NCBI GenBank assembly: GCA_002479485.1
Contig: DLNM01000054.1
Coordinates: forward strand, 1,285 to 65,284
Length of the DNA stretch: 64,000 nucleotides
Direction: 5' to 3'
Origin: Firmicutes bacterium UBA7510
GTDB lineage: Bacteria > Bacillota > Clostridia > Tissierellales > Sedimentibacteraceae
Below the pieces are notes generated by a model. The model did not search any database. It had not been told where the DNA came from and was given only the letters and a program-made list of their open reading frames with translations. The position numbers were made by a program, and so were the translations under genes. Shown here piece after piece: positions 38,511 to 47,135 of this stretch; the first letter of the stretch is position 1; the number at the start of each line of letters is the position of its first letter.

Positions 38511-39326
38511 TTATTTCAATCCTAATATTTCTCTTGCATCATCGGAAGAGGCCACTTCATTTCCTGATTCTCTTATTATATTGGCAGCCCTACTTACCAA
38601 CTGTTCGTTTGTTGCTAAAACACCGGGTCTGTAATACAGATTATCCTCAAGACCAACTCTTACATGCCCACCCATTGCTATTGCAGTTAGCATTATAGGA
38701 ACATGGCCCTTACCTATGCCAAATGCCGACCATGTTGAGCCTTCGGGTATTAAGCTCTTTAAATATACTAAATTTTCAACAGTCGCCGCAGTACCTCCCG
38801 CTGCTCCTAGAACAAACTGATAGTGCAGAGGTCCTTTTAGTACACCCTTTTTCAGATAGTGTAAGGAATTATACACCATACCTGCATCAAATATTTCTAT
38901 TTCAGGTTTTACATTGCATTCCTGCATTGTGTATCCTAACTCTTCTAAAAACTTGGGGTGATTGATAAATAAACCGCTGTGCATCCAATTCATACTTCCG
39001 CAGTCATATGAGGCCATTTCAGGTTTAAGTGACTTTAAATGTGCCTGTCTGGTTTCGTCAGTTGCATTTAAATCTCCTGACGTGGTACAATTAATCACTA
39101 TATCGCATTTTTGTCTGATTAAGTTTACGGTCTCCTCAAATTTACCTTTATCCATTGTCCCGTTGCCCTCATCATCTCTCATATGGAGATGGGCTATAGA
39201 AGCTCCTGCTAAATAGCATTTGTACACATCTTCGGCAATCTCCTGTGGAGTCATTGGAACATGAGGATTTTGTTCCTTTTTAGGCCATGCGCCTGTTACT
39301 GCTGCTGTTATTATTATTTTAGACAT
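38511..39326 (-). CDS. BKACE-family beta-keto acid cleavage enzyme
   Basis: Zinc enzyme of 271 residues of the BKACE (DUF849) family, which condenses a beta-keto acid with acetyl-CoA to give acetoacetate and a new acyl-CoA. The metal His pair is in IAHLHMRDD and the metal Glu, with the neighbouring Arg, in GGHVRVGLEDN; PEIEIFDAGM and LHYQFVLGAAGG match the barrel. The archetype is Kce of lysine fermentation, but the substrate loops (TGAWPKKEQNP, NCTTSGDLNAT) differ from what I recall of Kce, and the neighbours are a cyclase, a symporter and a thiolase. Substrate therefore unknown. Its ATG overlaps the symporter stop as TAATG. Confidence 0.88.
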   Translation of the reverse strand: MSKIIITAAVTGAWPKKEQNPHVPMTPQEIAEDVYKCYLAGASIAHLHMRDDEGNGTMDKGKFEETVNLIRQKCDIVINCTTSGDLNATDETRQAHLKSLKPEMASYDCGSMNWMHSGLFINHPKFLEELGYTMQECNVKPEIEIFDAGMVYNSLHYLKKGVLKGPLHYQFVLGAAGGTAATVENLVYLKSLIPEGSTWSAFGIGKGHVPIMLTAIAMGGHVRVGLEDNLYYRPGVLATNEQLVSRAANIIRESGNEVASSDDAREILGLK

Positions 39327-41305
39327 TATAGAACACCTCCTAATGCGGCATATTTTTGTAGTATTGAATTTCCTTTCTCAGTTATTTCAACCTTTCTTTT
39401 AAACATACCTTTTTCTTTCACATAGCCTCTTCTTGTCAGATGTGAAATCATACTTGACATTTGTAGAGAACCCATGCCGTATTCCTTCGCAAAAGCTCCA
39501 ATTTTTTGTGGATTGTTTTTTGACATCTCAATAAATTTTATATATTTAGGATTTAAGTAATCCTCCAAAAGCTTACTCTCAATATCATTCAGCTTAGGTA
39601 AGACTTCACCAGCCTTGTCCGTAACGTTGAATGTAAAGAATTTGCTACCCCTTAAACCAGCTCTTTCAATATATCCACCCATATCCAGCTTTTCAATAGA
39701 TGAGCCAGATATTTTTGAGTCAACGCTTAGTCCGTCATTTATGTCGGCTAAATACTTATGACCTGTTCTAATCATTGCCAACACTTTTAAATCAAAATCA
39801 TCTAATTTTACTTTTGTACGGTTACCTTTATCAGCCTTTATGTTCCAACCAGCTTTTCCATAATAGTTGGAATCAGACATAAGTGAGACAATTATGCCGA
39901 CAACCATAGAAACTATGAATCCAACTATAGCCATATGAGTCCATTGACCTATATTAAATACTTTAGTAAGTTCTAAAATTGTTAAAGCAACCATTGTTAG
40001 CATTCCTGAAAGTGCTCCCCAGTATGCTCCCTTTGCATTGAATCTAGGCCAAAATGCTCCCAATACAAGTAGTACAGCAGGAGGTGTAAGCCAAGCATTA
40101 GCAAAGGCAAACAGGTAGGTAGGACCGCCAGGGAAGAATGTCATAATCCATGTTACCACAATAATTAATGCCATTGAAACCTTACTCGCTTTTAATGTTG
40201 CTTGTGGTGTAGCATCTTTGTTAATCATTCTTTTATAAATATCTCGAGTAGCCGTTGAAGTCGCTCCCATAGCAGAGGTTGATGCTGTAGATAAGGCGGC
40301 GGCACTAGCCCCAACAATAAATAATGAACCTAAAGCAGGGGGAATTACTTTTGCTATAACTCCGTATGCAGCAGTATGTGCAACCTTACCACCAGCGAGC
40401 GTGAACACTTCAGGCATGACAGTTGCCGCATATATGCCTATTAATGACAATGGAATCATAAATACAACAATCAAGTATATTGAACCCACTGTGTAGGATT
40501 TCTTGGCAACACTTTCATTTCTACAAGATGCCATTTTAATCCAGTAATAATTATTTCCCCAAACTAATGCTGTTCCGAATAATATTAAGAATGTCAATGC
40601 ACTTGGATATTTCAAAGTAAACATAGGCATGGAGGCTCCTGCAAGCCCAACATTTACCCAGTCTCCGCCTTTCCAGCTTTCAAAAAATTCGAATCCGCCG
40701 TATCTTGTCATCAAAATGCCTAAGAAAACTGGCACAGCTATAGTTCCTATGGTTACCTGAATAAAGTCAGTAATTGTTGTTGCCCACATTCCGCTCATTG
40801 TAGCAAATATTAATATAACTAAAAAGGCAGCACCAGTAATAATGAATGTAGGCCAGCCTGTGTATCCAGATACTATGGAGGACAATGAAACAACGTTGTT
40901 TGCCAATATACCGCACATTCCTATTACGGATGTAATTGCGACAAGCCCTCTTACTTTACCGTTATATCTTGTTTCAAAATACTCAGGAAGTGTCTGTGCC
41001 CCACTCCTTCTGATAAAATTAGAAAAAATATTTGCATAAACCATGATGCCTGCAAGGGAATATATAACTCCCCAAATTATACCACCTTTAACACCATACA
41101 GAACTGAAAAACCAGGTGCAAGGGTAATGCTCGTACCTGCAAATCCTATGGCTACAACACCCAGAGTATTGACAGGAAAGCTAATTTCTCTTCCTGCTAT
41201 AATGAAGTCATCGCTGTCAGAAACCCATTTTTTTGCAATAAAGCCAGCACCAATTAACAAGCCAACAAAAATAACAGAATAAATCGCGAAAATTAAATTA
41301 TTCAT
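39326..41305 (-). CDS. sodium:solute symporter fused to tandem winged-helix-like domains
   Basis: Protein of 659 residues. Residues 1 to about 475 are a sodium:solute symporter (SSS) transporter with about 13 TMs, including GFAGTSITLAPGFSVLYG and the SASAAALSTASTSAMG motif typical of the Na+ site. The cytoplasmic C-terminus is unusual: residues 501-586 (LDDFDLKVLAMIRTG to SKFFTFNVTDKAGEVL) and 587-659 (IGAFAKEYGMGSLQMSSMIS then GYVKEKGMFKRKVEITEKG) each resemble a MarR-like winged helix. The pair could regulate transport or bind DNA or protein; this is inference. The frame is uninterrupted, so it is a true fusion. It precedes the BKACE gene with a TAATG overlap. Confidence 0.85.
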   Translation of the reverse strand: MNNLIFAIYSVIFVGLLIGAGFIAKKWVSDSDDFIIAGREISFPVNTLGVVAIGFAGTSITLAPGFSVLYGVKGGIIWGVIYSLAGIMVYANIFSNFIRRSGAQTLPEYFETRYNGKVRGLVAITSVIGMCGILANNVVSLSSIVSGYTGWPTFIITGAAFLVILIFATMSGMWATTITDFIQVTIGTIAVPVFLGILMTRYGGFEFFESWKGGDWVNVGLAGASMPMFTLKYPSALTFLILFGTALVWGNNYYWIKMASCRNESVAKKSYTVGSIYLIVVFMIPLSLIGIYAATVMPEVFTLAGGKVAHTAAYGVIAKVIPPALGSLFIVGASAAALSTASTSAMGATSTATRDIYKRMINKDATPQATLKASKVSMALIIVVTWIMTFFPGGPTYLFAFANAWLTPPAVLLVLGAFWPRFNAKGAYWGALSGMLTMVALTILELTKVFNIGQWTHMAIVGFIVSMVVGIIVSLMSDSNYYGKAGWNIKADKGNRTKVKLDDFDLKVLAMIRTGHKYLADINDGLSVDSKISGSSIEKLDMGGYIERAGLRGSKFFTFNVTDKAGEVLPKLNDIESKLLEDYLNPKYIKFIEMSKNNPQKIGAFAKEYGMGSLQMSSMISHLTRRGYVKEKGMFKRKVEITEKGNSILQKYAALGGVL

Positions 41306-41354
41306 TTTAAATCTCCCTTCTTGTATTTAATATAATAAAACTCAAAACTTACCC

Positions 41355-42125
41355 TTATTCCTCTACAAAAGCAACCGCCCTTATCCAACCAGCACTTGCA
41401 TCCTTGATTTTAAACGGAAAGCAGAAGAATTTGCTACCTGTAATTGGCAATGACTCTAAATTGGTCAGTTTTTCTATGTGACAGTATGCCTTTTCAATCC
41501 CGGCTCTATGGGCTTCCCATATAATTTCTTTATTATTGGTTTCATTGAATTCCTTACCTATAAAAGGAAGTGGTCTGTCCCAACTCCACGCATCTGTTCC
41601 CACTACTCTGACTCCCTTGTCTGTAAGCCAAAGAGTGGATTCCTTTGACATTCCGCACCCTGCTGTAAGGTATTCCTTTGTTCCCCATTTTTTACTTGCT
41701 CCTGTATTTACGAGCACAATATCTCCGGGCTTCAGGCTGTAATTTATTTTGTTGAAATACTCTTCAAAGTCGGAAACCCCTACTCTATATCCGTCCGGCT
41801 TATCTCTGAAGTCAACAACTACAGCCGGTCCGTAAAACCAGTCCAAGGGCACCTCGTCAATAGTCCATGCACGTTCTCCGCCATTCATTGTAGGATAATA
41901 ATGATAAGGAGCATCAATGTGTGTTCCTGAGTGAGTTGACAGCTTTATAAACTCAATAGCCCATCCATTTCCGTCAGGCAAGTCATCTACTGTGGCATTT
42001 CCAAAATATTTTGACATTTCTTCGGCTGTATCCTTATGATTTCTGTATTCAATATAAGGAATTTGCGCCGGTGGATCACTTGGCAGCCCGCTTTCTAAAT
42101 AAATACTTAAATCTACAATTTTCAT
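41355..42125 (-). CDS. cyclase-family metal-dependent hydrolase
   Basis: Protein of 256 residues of the cyclase family (PF04199: kynurenine formamidase, isatin hydrolase and relatives). The metal-binding motif STHSGTHIDAPYHYYP holds the HxGTHxDxPxH signature, and GDIVLVNTGASKKWG and VVGTDAWSWDRP match later core segments. Members hydrolyse amide, lactam or enol-lactone bonds. As the first gene after the sigma-54 promoter it may open a ring to give the beta-keto acid used by the BKACE enzyme. GGAGG precedes the ATG. Confidence 0.87.
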   Translation of the reverse strand: MKIVDLSIYLESGLPSDPPAQIPYIEYRNHKDTAEEMSKYFGNATVDDLPDGNGWAIEFIKLSTHSGTHIDAPYHYYPTMNGGERAWTIDEVPLDWFYGPAVVVDFRDKPDGYRVGVSDFEEYFNKINYSLKPGDIVLVNTGASKKWGTKEYLTAGCGMSKESTLWLTDKGVRVVGTDAWSWDRPLPFIGKEFNETNNKEIIWEAHRAGIEKAYCHIEKLTNLESLPITGSKFFCFPFKIKDASAGWIRAVAFVEE

Positions 42126-42166
42126 ATTTCCTCCTAAAATTTTTTATTTATTTATAAAATTATTAA

Positions 42167-42183
42167 AGCAACAATCGTGCCAA
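42167..42183 (-). promoter_or_regulatory. sigma-54 (-24/-12) promoter of the BKACE operon
   Basis: On the minus strand TTGGCACGATTGTTGCT is an essentially perfect match to TGGCACG-N4-TTGC, with GG (42180-42181) and GC (42168-42169) ten bases apart. It is about 45 bp before the cyclase start. Confidence 0.93.
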
Positions 42184-42246
42184 TTAATTAAAATTTTGCA
42201 TTCAATTGATTTCAACATTAGAATTTCAATATTTTTGAATAAATAA

Positions 42247-42289
42247 AAAATCAGGTTGAAATACTTTTAGTATTACATCCTGATTTTTC
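42247..42289. other. imperfect palindrome in the regulatory gap
   Basis: AAAATCAGG and CCTGATTTT flank a 23-base interval, between the sigma-54 promoter and the activator's 3' end. It could serve as a terminator in either direction. Confidence 0.4.
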
Positions 42290-42290
42290 A

Positions 42291-42310
42291 TGTAAACAAA
42301 TACTTACATA
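42291..42310. promoter_or_regulatory. candidate activator-binding palindrome
   Basis: ATGTAA, eight bases, TTACAT forms an inverted repeat about 110-130 bp upstream of the sigma-54 promoter, where enhancer sites usually lie. TGTAAAC recurs in the hairpin at 42361-42394. Confidence 0.4.
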
Positions 42311-42360
42311 TTCTGTTTTTTAATTTAATCTTTCTCGGCGGCACAACGGCTTCAAAGACA

Positions 42361-42394
42361 TGTAAACTTTTGTTTGCGTAAACAAAAGTTTACA
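42361..42394 (-). terminator. perfect 15-bp palindrome at the activator stop codon
   Basis: Arms 42361-42375 and 42380-42394 are perfectly complementary, and the activator's TAA lies inside the right arm. It may end the activator transcript. Because its half-sites begin TGTAAAC it may also bind the activator protein. Confidence 0.5.
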
Positions 42395-43760
42395 TCAAGT
42401 CGTACTTCTTCATTTTTTTATACAATATTGTTCTTGATATTCCAAGCTCTTTGGCACATTGAGTCTTGTTGTTGTCATTTTTTGCCAGACTTCTGATAAT
42501 AATTTCTTTTTCAGTCTCACCTTTTGCCTGCTTTAAAGGTAGTATTTCTCTGCTTACGGTCCTCATTTTACCGGGCATTTTATTTTGAAAATATTCATCA
42601 AAATGTCCCCAATTTAAGATTCCCGACAAAGCTGTATTCATTCCGCGTTCAATAACATTTTGCAGTTCCCTTATATTTCCAGGCCAGTCATAATCCATTA
42701 ATTTTTTTATAGCCACATCATTTACTCCCTGAACATTAAGCCCAAGCTGGAAATTCAATTTGTCAATGATATTTTCTATTAATAGAGGAATATCCTCTTT
42801 TCTTTCGCGTAGTGACGGAATTCTTATATTAATTACATTTAACCTGTAATACAAATCCTCCCTGAAATTTTTTTCCTTAACCATCTTTTCAAGAGAAATA
42901 TTTGTTGCCGCTATAAGCCTAGTATTTATAGGAATGCTTTCCTTGCCCCCTATTTTTTCAATTTCCTTCTCCTGCAACACCCTTAATAGCTTTGGCTGAA
43001 CAACCGTGGATAGTTGATTGATTTCATCAAGAAACAGGCTTCCATCGCTTGCCATTTCAAATTTACCTTGTTTGCCGCCTTTTTTGGCTCCCGTAAACGC
43101 TCCGTACTCGTATCCGAATAGCTCGGATTCAAACAATTCGGAAGGAATTGCCGCACAATTAACTTTTATTAATGGCTTTACCGACCTTATGCTCAAATCA
43201 TGTATGGAATGTGCAACTAATTCCTTTCCTACTCCTGTTTCCCCTTCTATTAAGACGTTTGATGTGGACTGTGATGCTCTCTTGATTTGTTTTTTCAAAT
43301 TAACGACAGCATTGCTGTCGCCGATTATATCATCAATACTATACTTTGATTTACGCAGTTCCTTTAACTCCTGCTGGTAATATTGCAGCTCATCCCTCAT
43401 TTTATTTAGCATATTCGCAAATTCAACAGCCTTTTTTTCTGTATTAAAAATTATATAAATAAACCCTGCAACAACTTCACCATTCTTTATTATAGGAATA
43501 TAATTGCAGAAGCTCTGCCTGTTTTCCCTCGCCTTAAGCGGTATTGGTACTCCTGTTATGGCTCTTTTTGTCAGCAGTGCTTCATGAATTTTTGTTGTTG
43601 GAACAATATCCCTGACAAACATTCCCTCGACATTTTCAAGTTTTTCCCCGAAATATTCCTCCCACGATTTGGTAACATATACATATCTGCCTTCCCTGTC
43701 AGTTACAACCGCACCATCCAACTGTTCTACAATCAGCTTATATACATCATTATCCAACAT
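42390..43760 (-). CDS. sigma-54-dependent transcriptional activator with PAS domain
   Basis: Enhancer-binding protein of about 456 residues. It has an N-terminal PAS domain (LDGAVVTDREGRYVYVTKSW), a central AAA+ domain with Walker A GETGVGKE, GAFTGA and Walker B FLDEIN, and a Fis-type helix-turn-helix (CAKELGISRTILYKKM). The start at 43760 (MLDNDVYK) is preferred on ribosome-site grounds; an in-frame ATG 12 codons upstream exists. Same strand as and upstream of the operon whose sigma-54 promoter is at 42167-42183, which it most likely activates. GC content is higher than in the flanking genes. Bases 43761-44072 contain only the arsR promoter region. Confidence 0.92.
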   Translation of the reverse strand: MLDNDVYKLIVEQLDGAVVTDREGRYVYVTKSWEEYFGEKLENVEGMFVRDIVPTTKIHEALLTKRAITGVPIPLKARENRQSFCNYIPIIKNGEVVAGFIYIIFNTEKKAVEFANMLNKMRDELQYYQQELKELRKSKYSIDDIIGDSNAVVNLKKQIKRASQSTSNVLIEGETGVGKELVAHSIHDLSIRSVKPLIKVNCAAIPSELFESELFGYEYGAFTGAKKGGKQGKFEMASDGSLFLDEINQLSTVVQPKLLRVLQEKEIEKIGGKESIPINTRLIAATNISLEKMVKEKNFREDLYYRLNVINIRIPSLRERKEDIPLLIENIIDKLNFQLGLNVQGVNDVAIKKLMDYDWPGNIRELQNVIERGMNTALSGILNWGHFDEYFQNKMPGKMRTVSREILPLKQAKGETEKEIIIRSLAKNDNNKTQCAKELGISRTILYKKMKKYDLM

Positions 43761-43949
43761 ACACCACCACGACCCTCCACTTATATTTGTTGCCATAATT
43801 ATATTACATTTATATAAAATATACTAATAAAAATTTTATACATAAATCTTGCTATAACAGCCTTATTTTTTTAAATATATTAGATTGATTGATATATTGC
43901 TTAAATGTAATTATTTTTGTTTAATAATTAAAATTTTTATATAAATATA

Positions 43950-43986
43950 TTGACACCAATTACGTTATATTGTAATATTATAATAT
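43950..43986 (+). promoter_or_regulatory. promoter and palindromic operator candidate of the arsR gene
   Basis: A perfect TTGACA (43950-43955) and TAATAT (43973-43978) are 17 bases apart. A 12-bp palindrome ATATTATAATAT (43975-43986) overlaps the -10 box and could be the ArsR-type operator for autoregulation. Confidence 0.6.
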
Positions 43987-44072
43987 AGTGATATAAAAGA
44001 GGAGATTATACACCTTAACTCCATACACAAGTATTAATAACATTTTGTGTAAATTAAAGCACGGAGGTAGAT

Positions 44073-44369
44073 ATGAATTCAGAATATACTTATTCAAGCA
44101 ACCCAAAACTGTTTGAAGAAAAAGCGAATATATTAAAGGCTCTTGCTCACCCAATAAGATTGTGTATTGTTAGAGGCTTATTAGAAAATGGTGGTAGTAA
44201 TGTTACTAACATGCAACACTGTTTAAACATGCCTCAATCAACAGTATCACAGCACATATCAAAGCTAAAATCATGTGGTATCATTGAGGGTGAAAGAAGT
44301 GGTCTTGAAATTACTTATAAAATTGCAGACCCTATGGTTAAACAATTGGTTGAAATTTTATTTAGTTAA
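44073..44369 (+). CDS. ArsR-family winged-helix regulator
   Basis: Small repressor-type protein of 98 residues. The ArsR core ILKALAHPIRLCIVRGLLEN and recognition region MPQSTVSQHISKLKSCGII are clear. Three Cys occur (C31, C50, C68); no ELCVCDL metal motif is present. The next gene downstream (139 bp, same strand) is a CoA-disulfide reductase with rhodanese, TusA and DsrE domains, so a thiol or persulfide signal sensed by Cys is an attractive inference. GGAGG precedes the ATG. Confidence 0.9.
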   Translation: MNSEYTYSSNPKLFEEKANILKALAHPIRLCIVRGLLENGGSNVTNMQHCLNMPQSTVSQHISKLKSCGIIEGERSGLEITYKIADPMVKQLVEILFS

Positions 44370-44478
44370 AAAATTTAAGGTAATCTGTATTACCTATTTT
44401 TTAAAACGCATACATCGTATTATTGCAATATATGGTTATTTAGATATATAATTATTAAAATATAATTTTGAAATTGTG

Positions 44479-44495
44479 ACGCCGCGAAACGGCGT
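44479..44495 (+). other. GC-rich hairpin just before a ribosome site
   Basis: ACGCCG and CGGCGT flank a five-base loop immediately upstream of the GGAGG of the CoA-disulfide reductase gene. It is conspicuously GC-rich for this region and could affect translation or mRNA stability. Confidence 0.4.
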
Positions 44496-44508
44496 AATGG
44501 AGGTAAAT

Positions 44509-46950
44509 ATGAGTAAAAAAGTTATTATCGTTGGTGGTGTAGCTGGAGGAGCTTCTACTGCTGCAAGATTAAGAAGACTAGATGAAAACTGCCAAATTAC
44601 AATGTTTGAAAAAGGTGAACATATTTCTTTTGCTAACTGTGGTTTACCATATTATATTGGAGATGTGATAAAAGAAAGAAACAAGCTTATTGTTCAAACA
44701 ATAGAAGCAATGTCGGCAAAATTTAACATTAACATTAAAAACTTTAGTGAAGTTATAGGTATAAATAAGGAAGAAAAAACAGTAACAGTTAAAAACCTAA
44801 AAACCGATGAAGTTTATGAAGAAAACTATGATGTTTTAGTTTTATCACCTGGTGCAAAACCTATTGTTCCTCCAATTGAAGGACTAAGTGAAGCAAAAAA
44901 TTTATTTACGCTTAGAAACATACCGGATACAGATATGATAAAAGGGTTTGTAACTGAAAACAAACCTTCAAAAGCAGTTATAGTTGGCGGTGGATTTATA
45001 GGCTTAGAGATGGCTGAAAATCTCCACAGCCTAGGTATAGATGTAACAATTGTTGAAATGTTAAATCAAGTAATGGCTCCACTTGATATTGAGATGGCGC
45101 AAATTGTACACGAACATCTTGCAGATAAAGGAATAAATCTTATCCTAGAAGATGGGGTTAAATCATTTGCAAATAACGGCAAAAAAGTTATATTAACTAG
45201 CGGCAAAGAAATCGACACTGACATGATAATTCTTTCTATAGGTGTTCAACCTGAAACTAAAATAGCTATAGACGCTGGTTTGAAAGTCAATGCTAGGAAG
45301 GCTATCGTAGTTGATGAATATATGAAAACTTCTGATGAAAATATTTATGCACTAGGAGATGCTGTTGAAATAACTGATTATATAAGCAAGGTACCAACTA
45401 TGATTCCTCTTGCTTGGCCTGCAAATAGGCAAGGTAGAATTGTTGCAGATAATATAAGCGGTAGAAATGTTAAATACCCAGGGACTCTAGGAACTTCAGT
45501 GGCTAAAGTCTTTGATATTACTGTAAGCACTACTGGAAACAATGAAAAGTCCTTAAAGAGAAATGGAATTGAGTATAAAGCTGTTCATATACACCCAGCT
45601 TCTCATGCTTCTTACTATCCAGGAGCATTTCCAATTTCATTAAAATTATTGTTTAATCCTGAAACTGGCCATATTTTAGGTGCTCAGGCTGTAGGAATTG
45701 AGGGGGCAGAAAAAAGAATTGATGTAATAGCAACTGCAATAAAAGGTAATTTAACTGTATTTGATTTACAAAATTTAGAGTTAAGTTACGCACCACCATA
45801 TTCATCAGCAAAGGATCCTGTTAATATGGCAGGCTATGCTGCTTCTAACCTTATAGAAGGTATGTACGAGTCAGTTCAATATTATGAGGTTGATGATTTA
45901 ATAAAAAATAACGAATTCTTACTAGATGTTAGAGAGCCAATGGAGTATGAGCTTGGAAACATTGAAAACTCTGTAAATATACCTTTAGGTGAAATTAGAA
46001 CTAGCTTAGATAAACTTCCTAAAGATAAAACAATATATGTTTATTGTCAGGTTGGATTAAGAGGATATCTTGCTTGCAGATTATTATCTCAATTGGGTTA
46101 CAAATGCAAAAATATAGACGGTGGATACAAAACATATACTATTGCAAAATATAATCCTTTAATAAAACAACCTAGTATGAAGGTAGAGCAAGTTGATGAA
46201 AAGATTGAAATAAAAAGTAACACTGTAGTAATTGATGCATGTGGATTACAGTGCCCAGGTCCTATAAGAAGAACCTTCGAAGAAATTTCTAAGCTAAATG
46301 ATGGTGATATTTTAGAGATTAGGGCAACAGACTCTGGATTCCAAAAGGACATAAAAAACTGGTGTGATAAGACTGGTAACAAGCTACTAAGCAATACCTT
46401 TGATTCACAAAAGAAGGCATATGTTTCAGTTATAGAAAAAGGAAGCGCTGTTAAGGATTGCCCTGTAATTACAGAAACTAAAGACGGTGCTACTATGGTA
46501 GTATTTAGTGGTGATTTAGATAAAGCAATTGCTTCATTCATTATAGCAACTGGAGCTGCCTCTATGGGTAAGCAGGTAACAATGTTCTTTACTTTTTGGG
46601 GACTTAACATACTTAAAAAGAAAAACAAACCTTCTGTTAAGAAAAACTTCATAGAAAAAATGTTTGATATGATGCTTCCTAAAAACACAGATAAATTACC
46701 ACTTTCAAAAATGCAAATGGCTGGTATGGGACCAAAAATGATTAAGCACATTATGAAGAAAAACAATGTAGATTCATTAGATACACTTATTAACAATGCC
46801 TTAAACATGGGTGTAAATGTAGTTGCATGTTCTATGTCGATGGATTTAATGGGAATAAAAAAAGAAGAACTGCTTGATGGAGTTGAAATAGCAGGGGTAG
46901 CATCCTATCTGTCATCTACAGAAGATGCCGGAGTTAATCTATTTATTTAA
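44509..46950 (+). CDS. CoA-disulfide reductase fused to rhodanese, TusA and DsrE-like domains
   Basis: Protein of about 813 residues with four modules. Residues 1-440 are an FAD/NAD(P)H pyridine-nucleotide disulfide reductase of the single-Cys CoADR type (C44 in FANCGLPYYIG). Residues about 455-545 are a rhodanese (YCQVGLRG, C513). Residues about 570-640 are TusA-like (ACGLQCPGP, C578 and C582). Residues about 655-813 are DsrE/F-like (TMVVFSGDLDKAIASFIIAT). The set suggests reduction of CoA or protein persulfides and sulfur relay in the cytoplasm. The start at 44509 follows GGAGG by five bases. Probably regulated by the adjacent ArsR protein. Confidence 0.93.
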   Translation: MSKKVIIVGGVAGGASTAARLRRLDENCQITMFEKGEHISFANCGLPYYIGDVIKERNKLIVQTIEAMSAKFNINIKNFSEVIGINKEEKTVTVKNLKTDEVYEENYDVLVLSPGAKPIVPPIEGLSEAKNLFTLRNIPDTDMIKGFVTENKPSKAVIVGGGFIGLEMAENLHSLGIDVTIVEMLNQVMAPLDIEMAQIVHEHLADKGINLILEDGVKSFANNGKKVILTSGKEIDTDMIILSIGVQPETKIAIDAGLKVNARKAIVVDEYMKTSDENIYALGDAVEITDYISKVPTMIPLAWPANRQGRIVADNISGRNVKYPGTLGTSVAKVFDITVSTTGNNEKSLKRNGIEYKAVHIHPASHASYYPGAFPISLKLLFNPETGHILGAQAVGIEGAEKRIDVIATAIKGNLTVFDLQNLELSYAPPYSSAKDPVNMAGYAASNLIEGMYESVQYYEVDDLIKNNEFLLDVREPMEYELGNIENSVNIPLGEIRTSLDKLPKDKTIYVYCQVGLRGYLACRLLSQLGYKCKNIDGGYKTYTIAKYNPLIKQPSMKVEQVDEKIEIKSNTVVIDACGLQCPGPIRRTFEEISKLNDGDILEIRATDSGFQKDIKNWCDKTGNKLLSNTFDSQKKAYVSVIEKGSAVKDCPVITETKDGATMVVFSGDLDKAIASFIIATGAASMGKQVTMFFTFWGLNILKKKNKPSVKKNFIEKMFDMMLPKNTDKLPLSKMQMAGMGPKMIKHIMKKNNVDSLDTLINNALNMGVNVVACSMSMDLMGIKKEELLDGVEIAGVASYLSSTEDAGVNLFI

Positions 46951-46961
46951 TGTTACAAGTT

Positions 46962-47001
46962 AATGCATACTGAATGAAAGTTTATTCAGTATGCATTTTA
47001 T
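46962..47001 (+). terminator. intrinsic terminator of the CoA-disulfide reductase gene
   Basis: A perfect 14-bp stem (46962-46975 and 46984-46997) with an eight-base loop, followed by TTAT. Confidence 0.8.
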
Positions 47002-47071
47002 ATAAACATACTTATAGTGTGTTTATTTTTTGATTTTTGGGATATATTATGAAATATAAATAAAATATTTG

Positions 47072-47100
47072 TTTACAACGTATTTTATATTATTTATAAT
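47072..47100 (+). promoter_or_regulatory. sigma-A promoter of the second degV gene
   Basis: TTTACA (47072-47077) and a perfect TATAAT (47095-47100) are 17 bases apart, 36 bp before the start codon. Confidence 0.75.
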
Positions 47101-47135
47101 AGTAATTAATACTACATATGTTTTGGGAGGGAAAT

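Noticed and set aside
38511..39326. Firm assignment of the BKACE enzyme as Kce of lysine fermentation
   Set aside because: Substrate loops and neighbours (cyclase, symporter, thiolase, sigma-54 activator) differ; only the family level is supported.
46098..46808. 236-codon minus-strand frame opposite the CoA-disulfide reductase
   Set aside because: Antisense to well-supported rhodanese, TusA and DsrE domains; no ribosome site and no recognisable domain.
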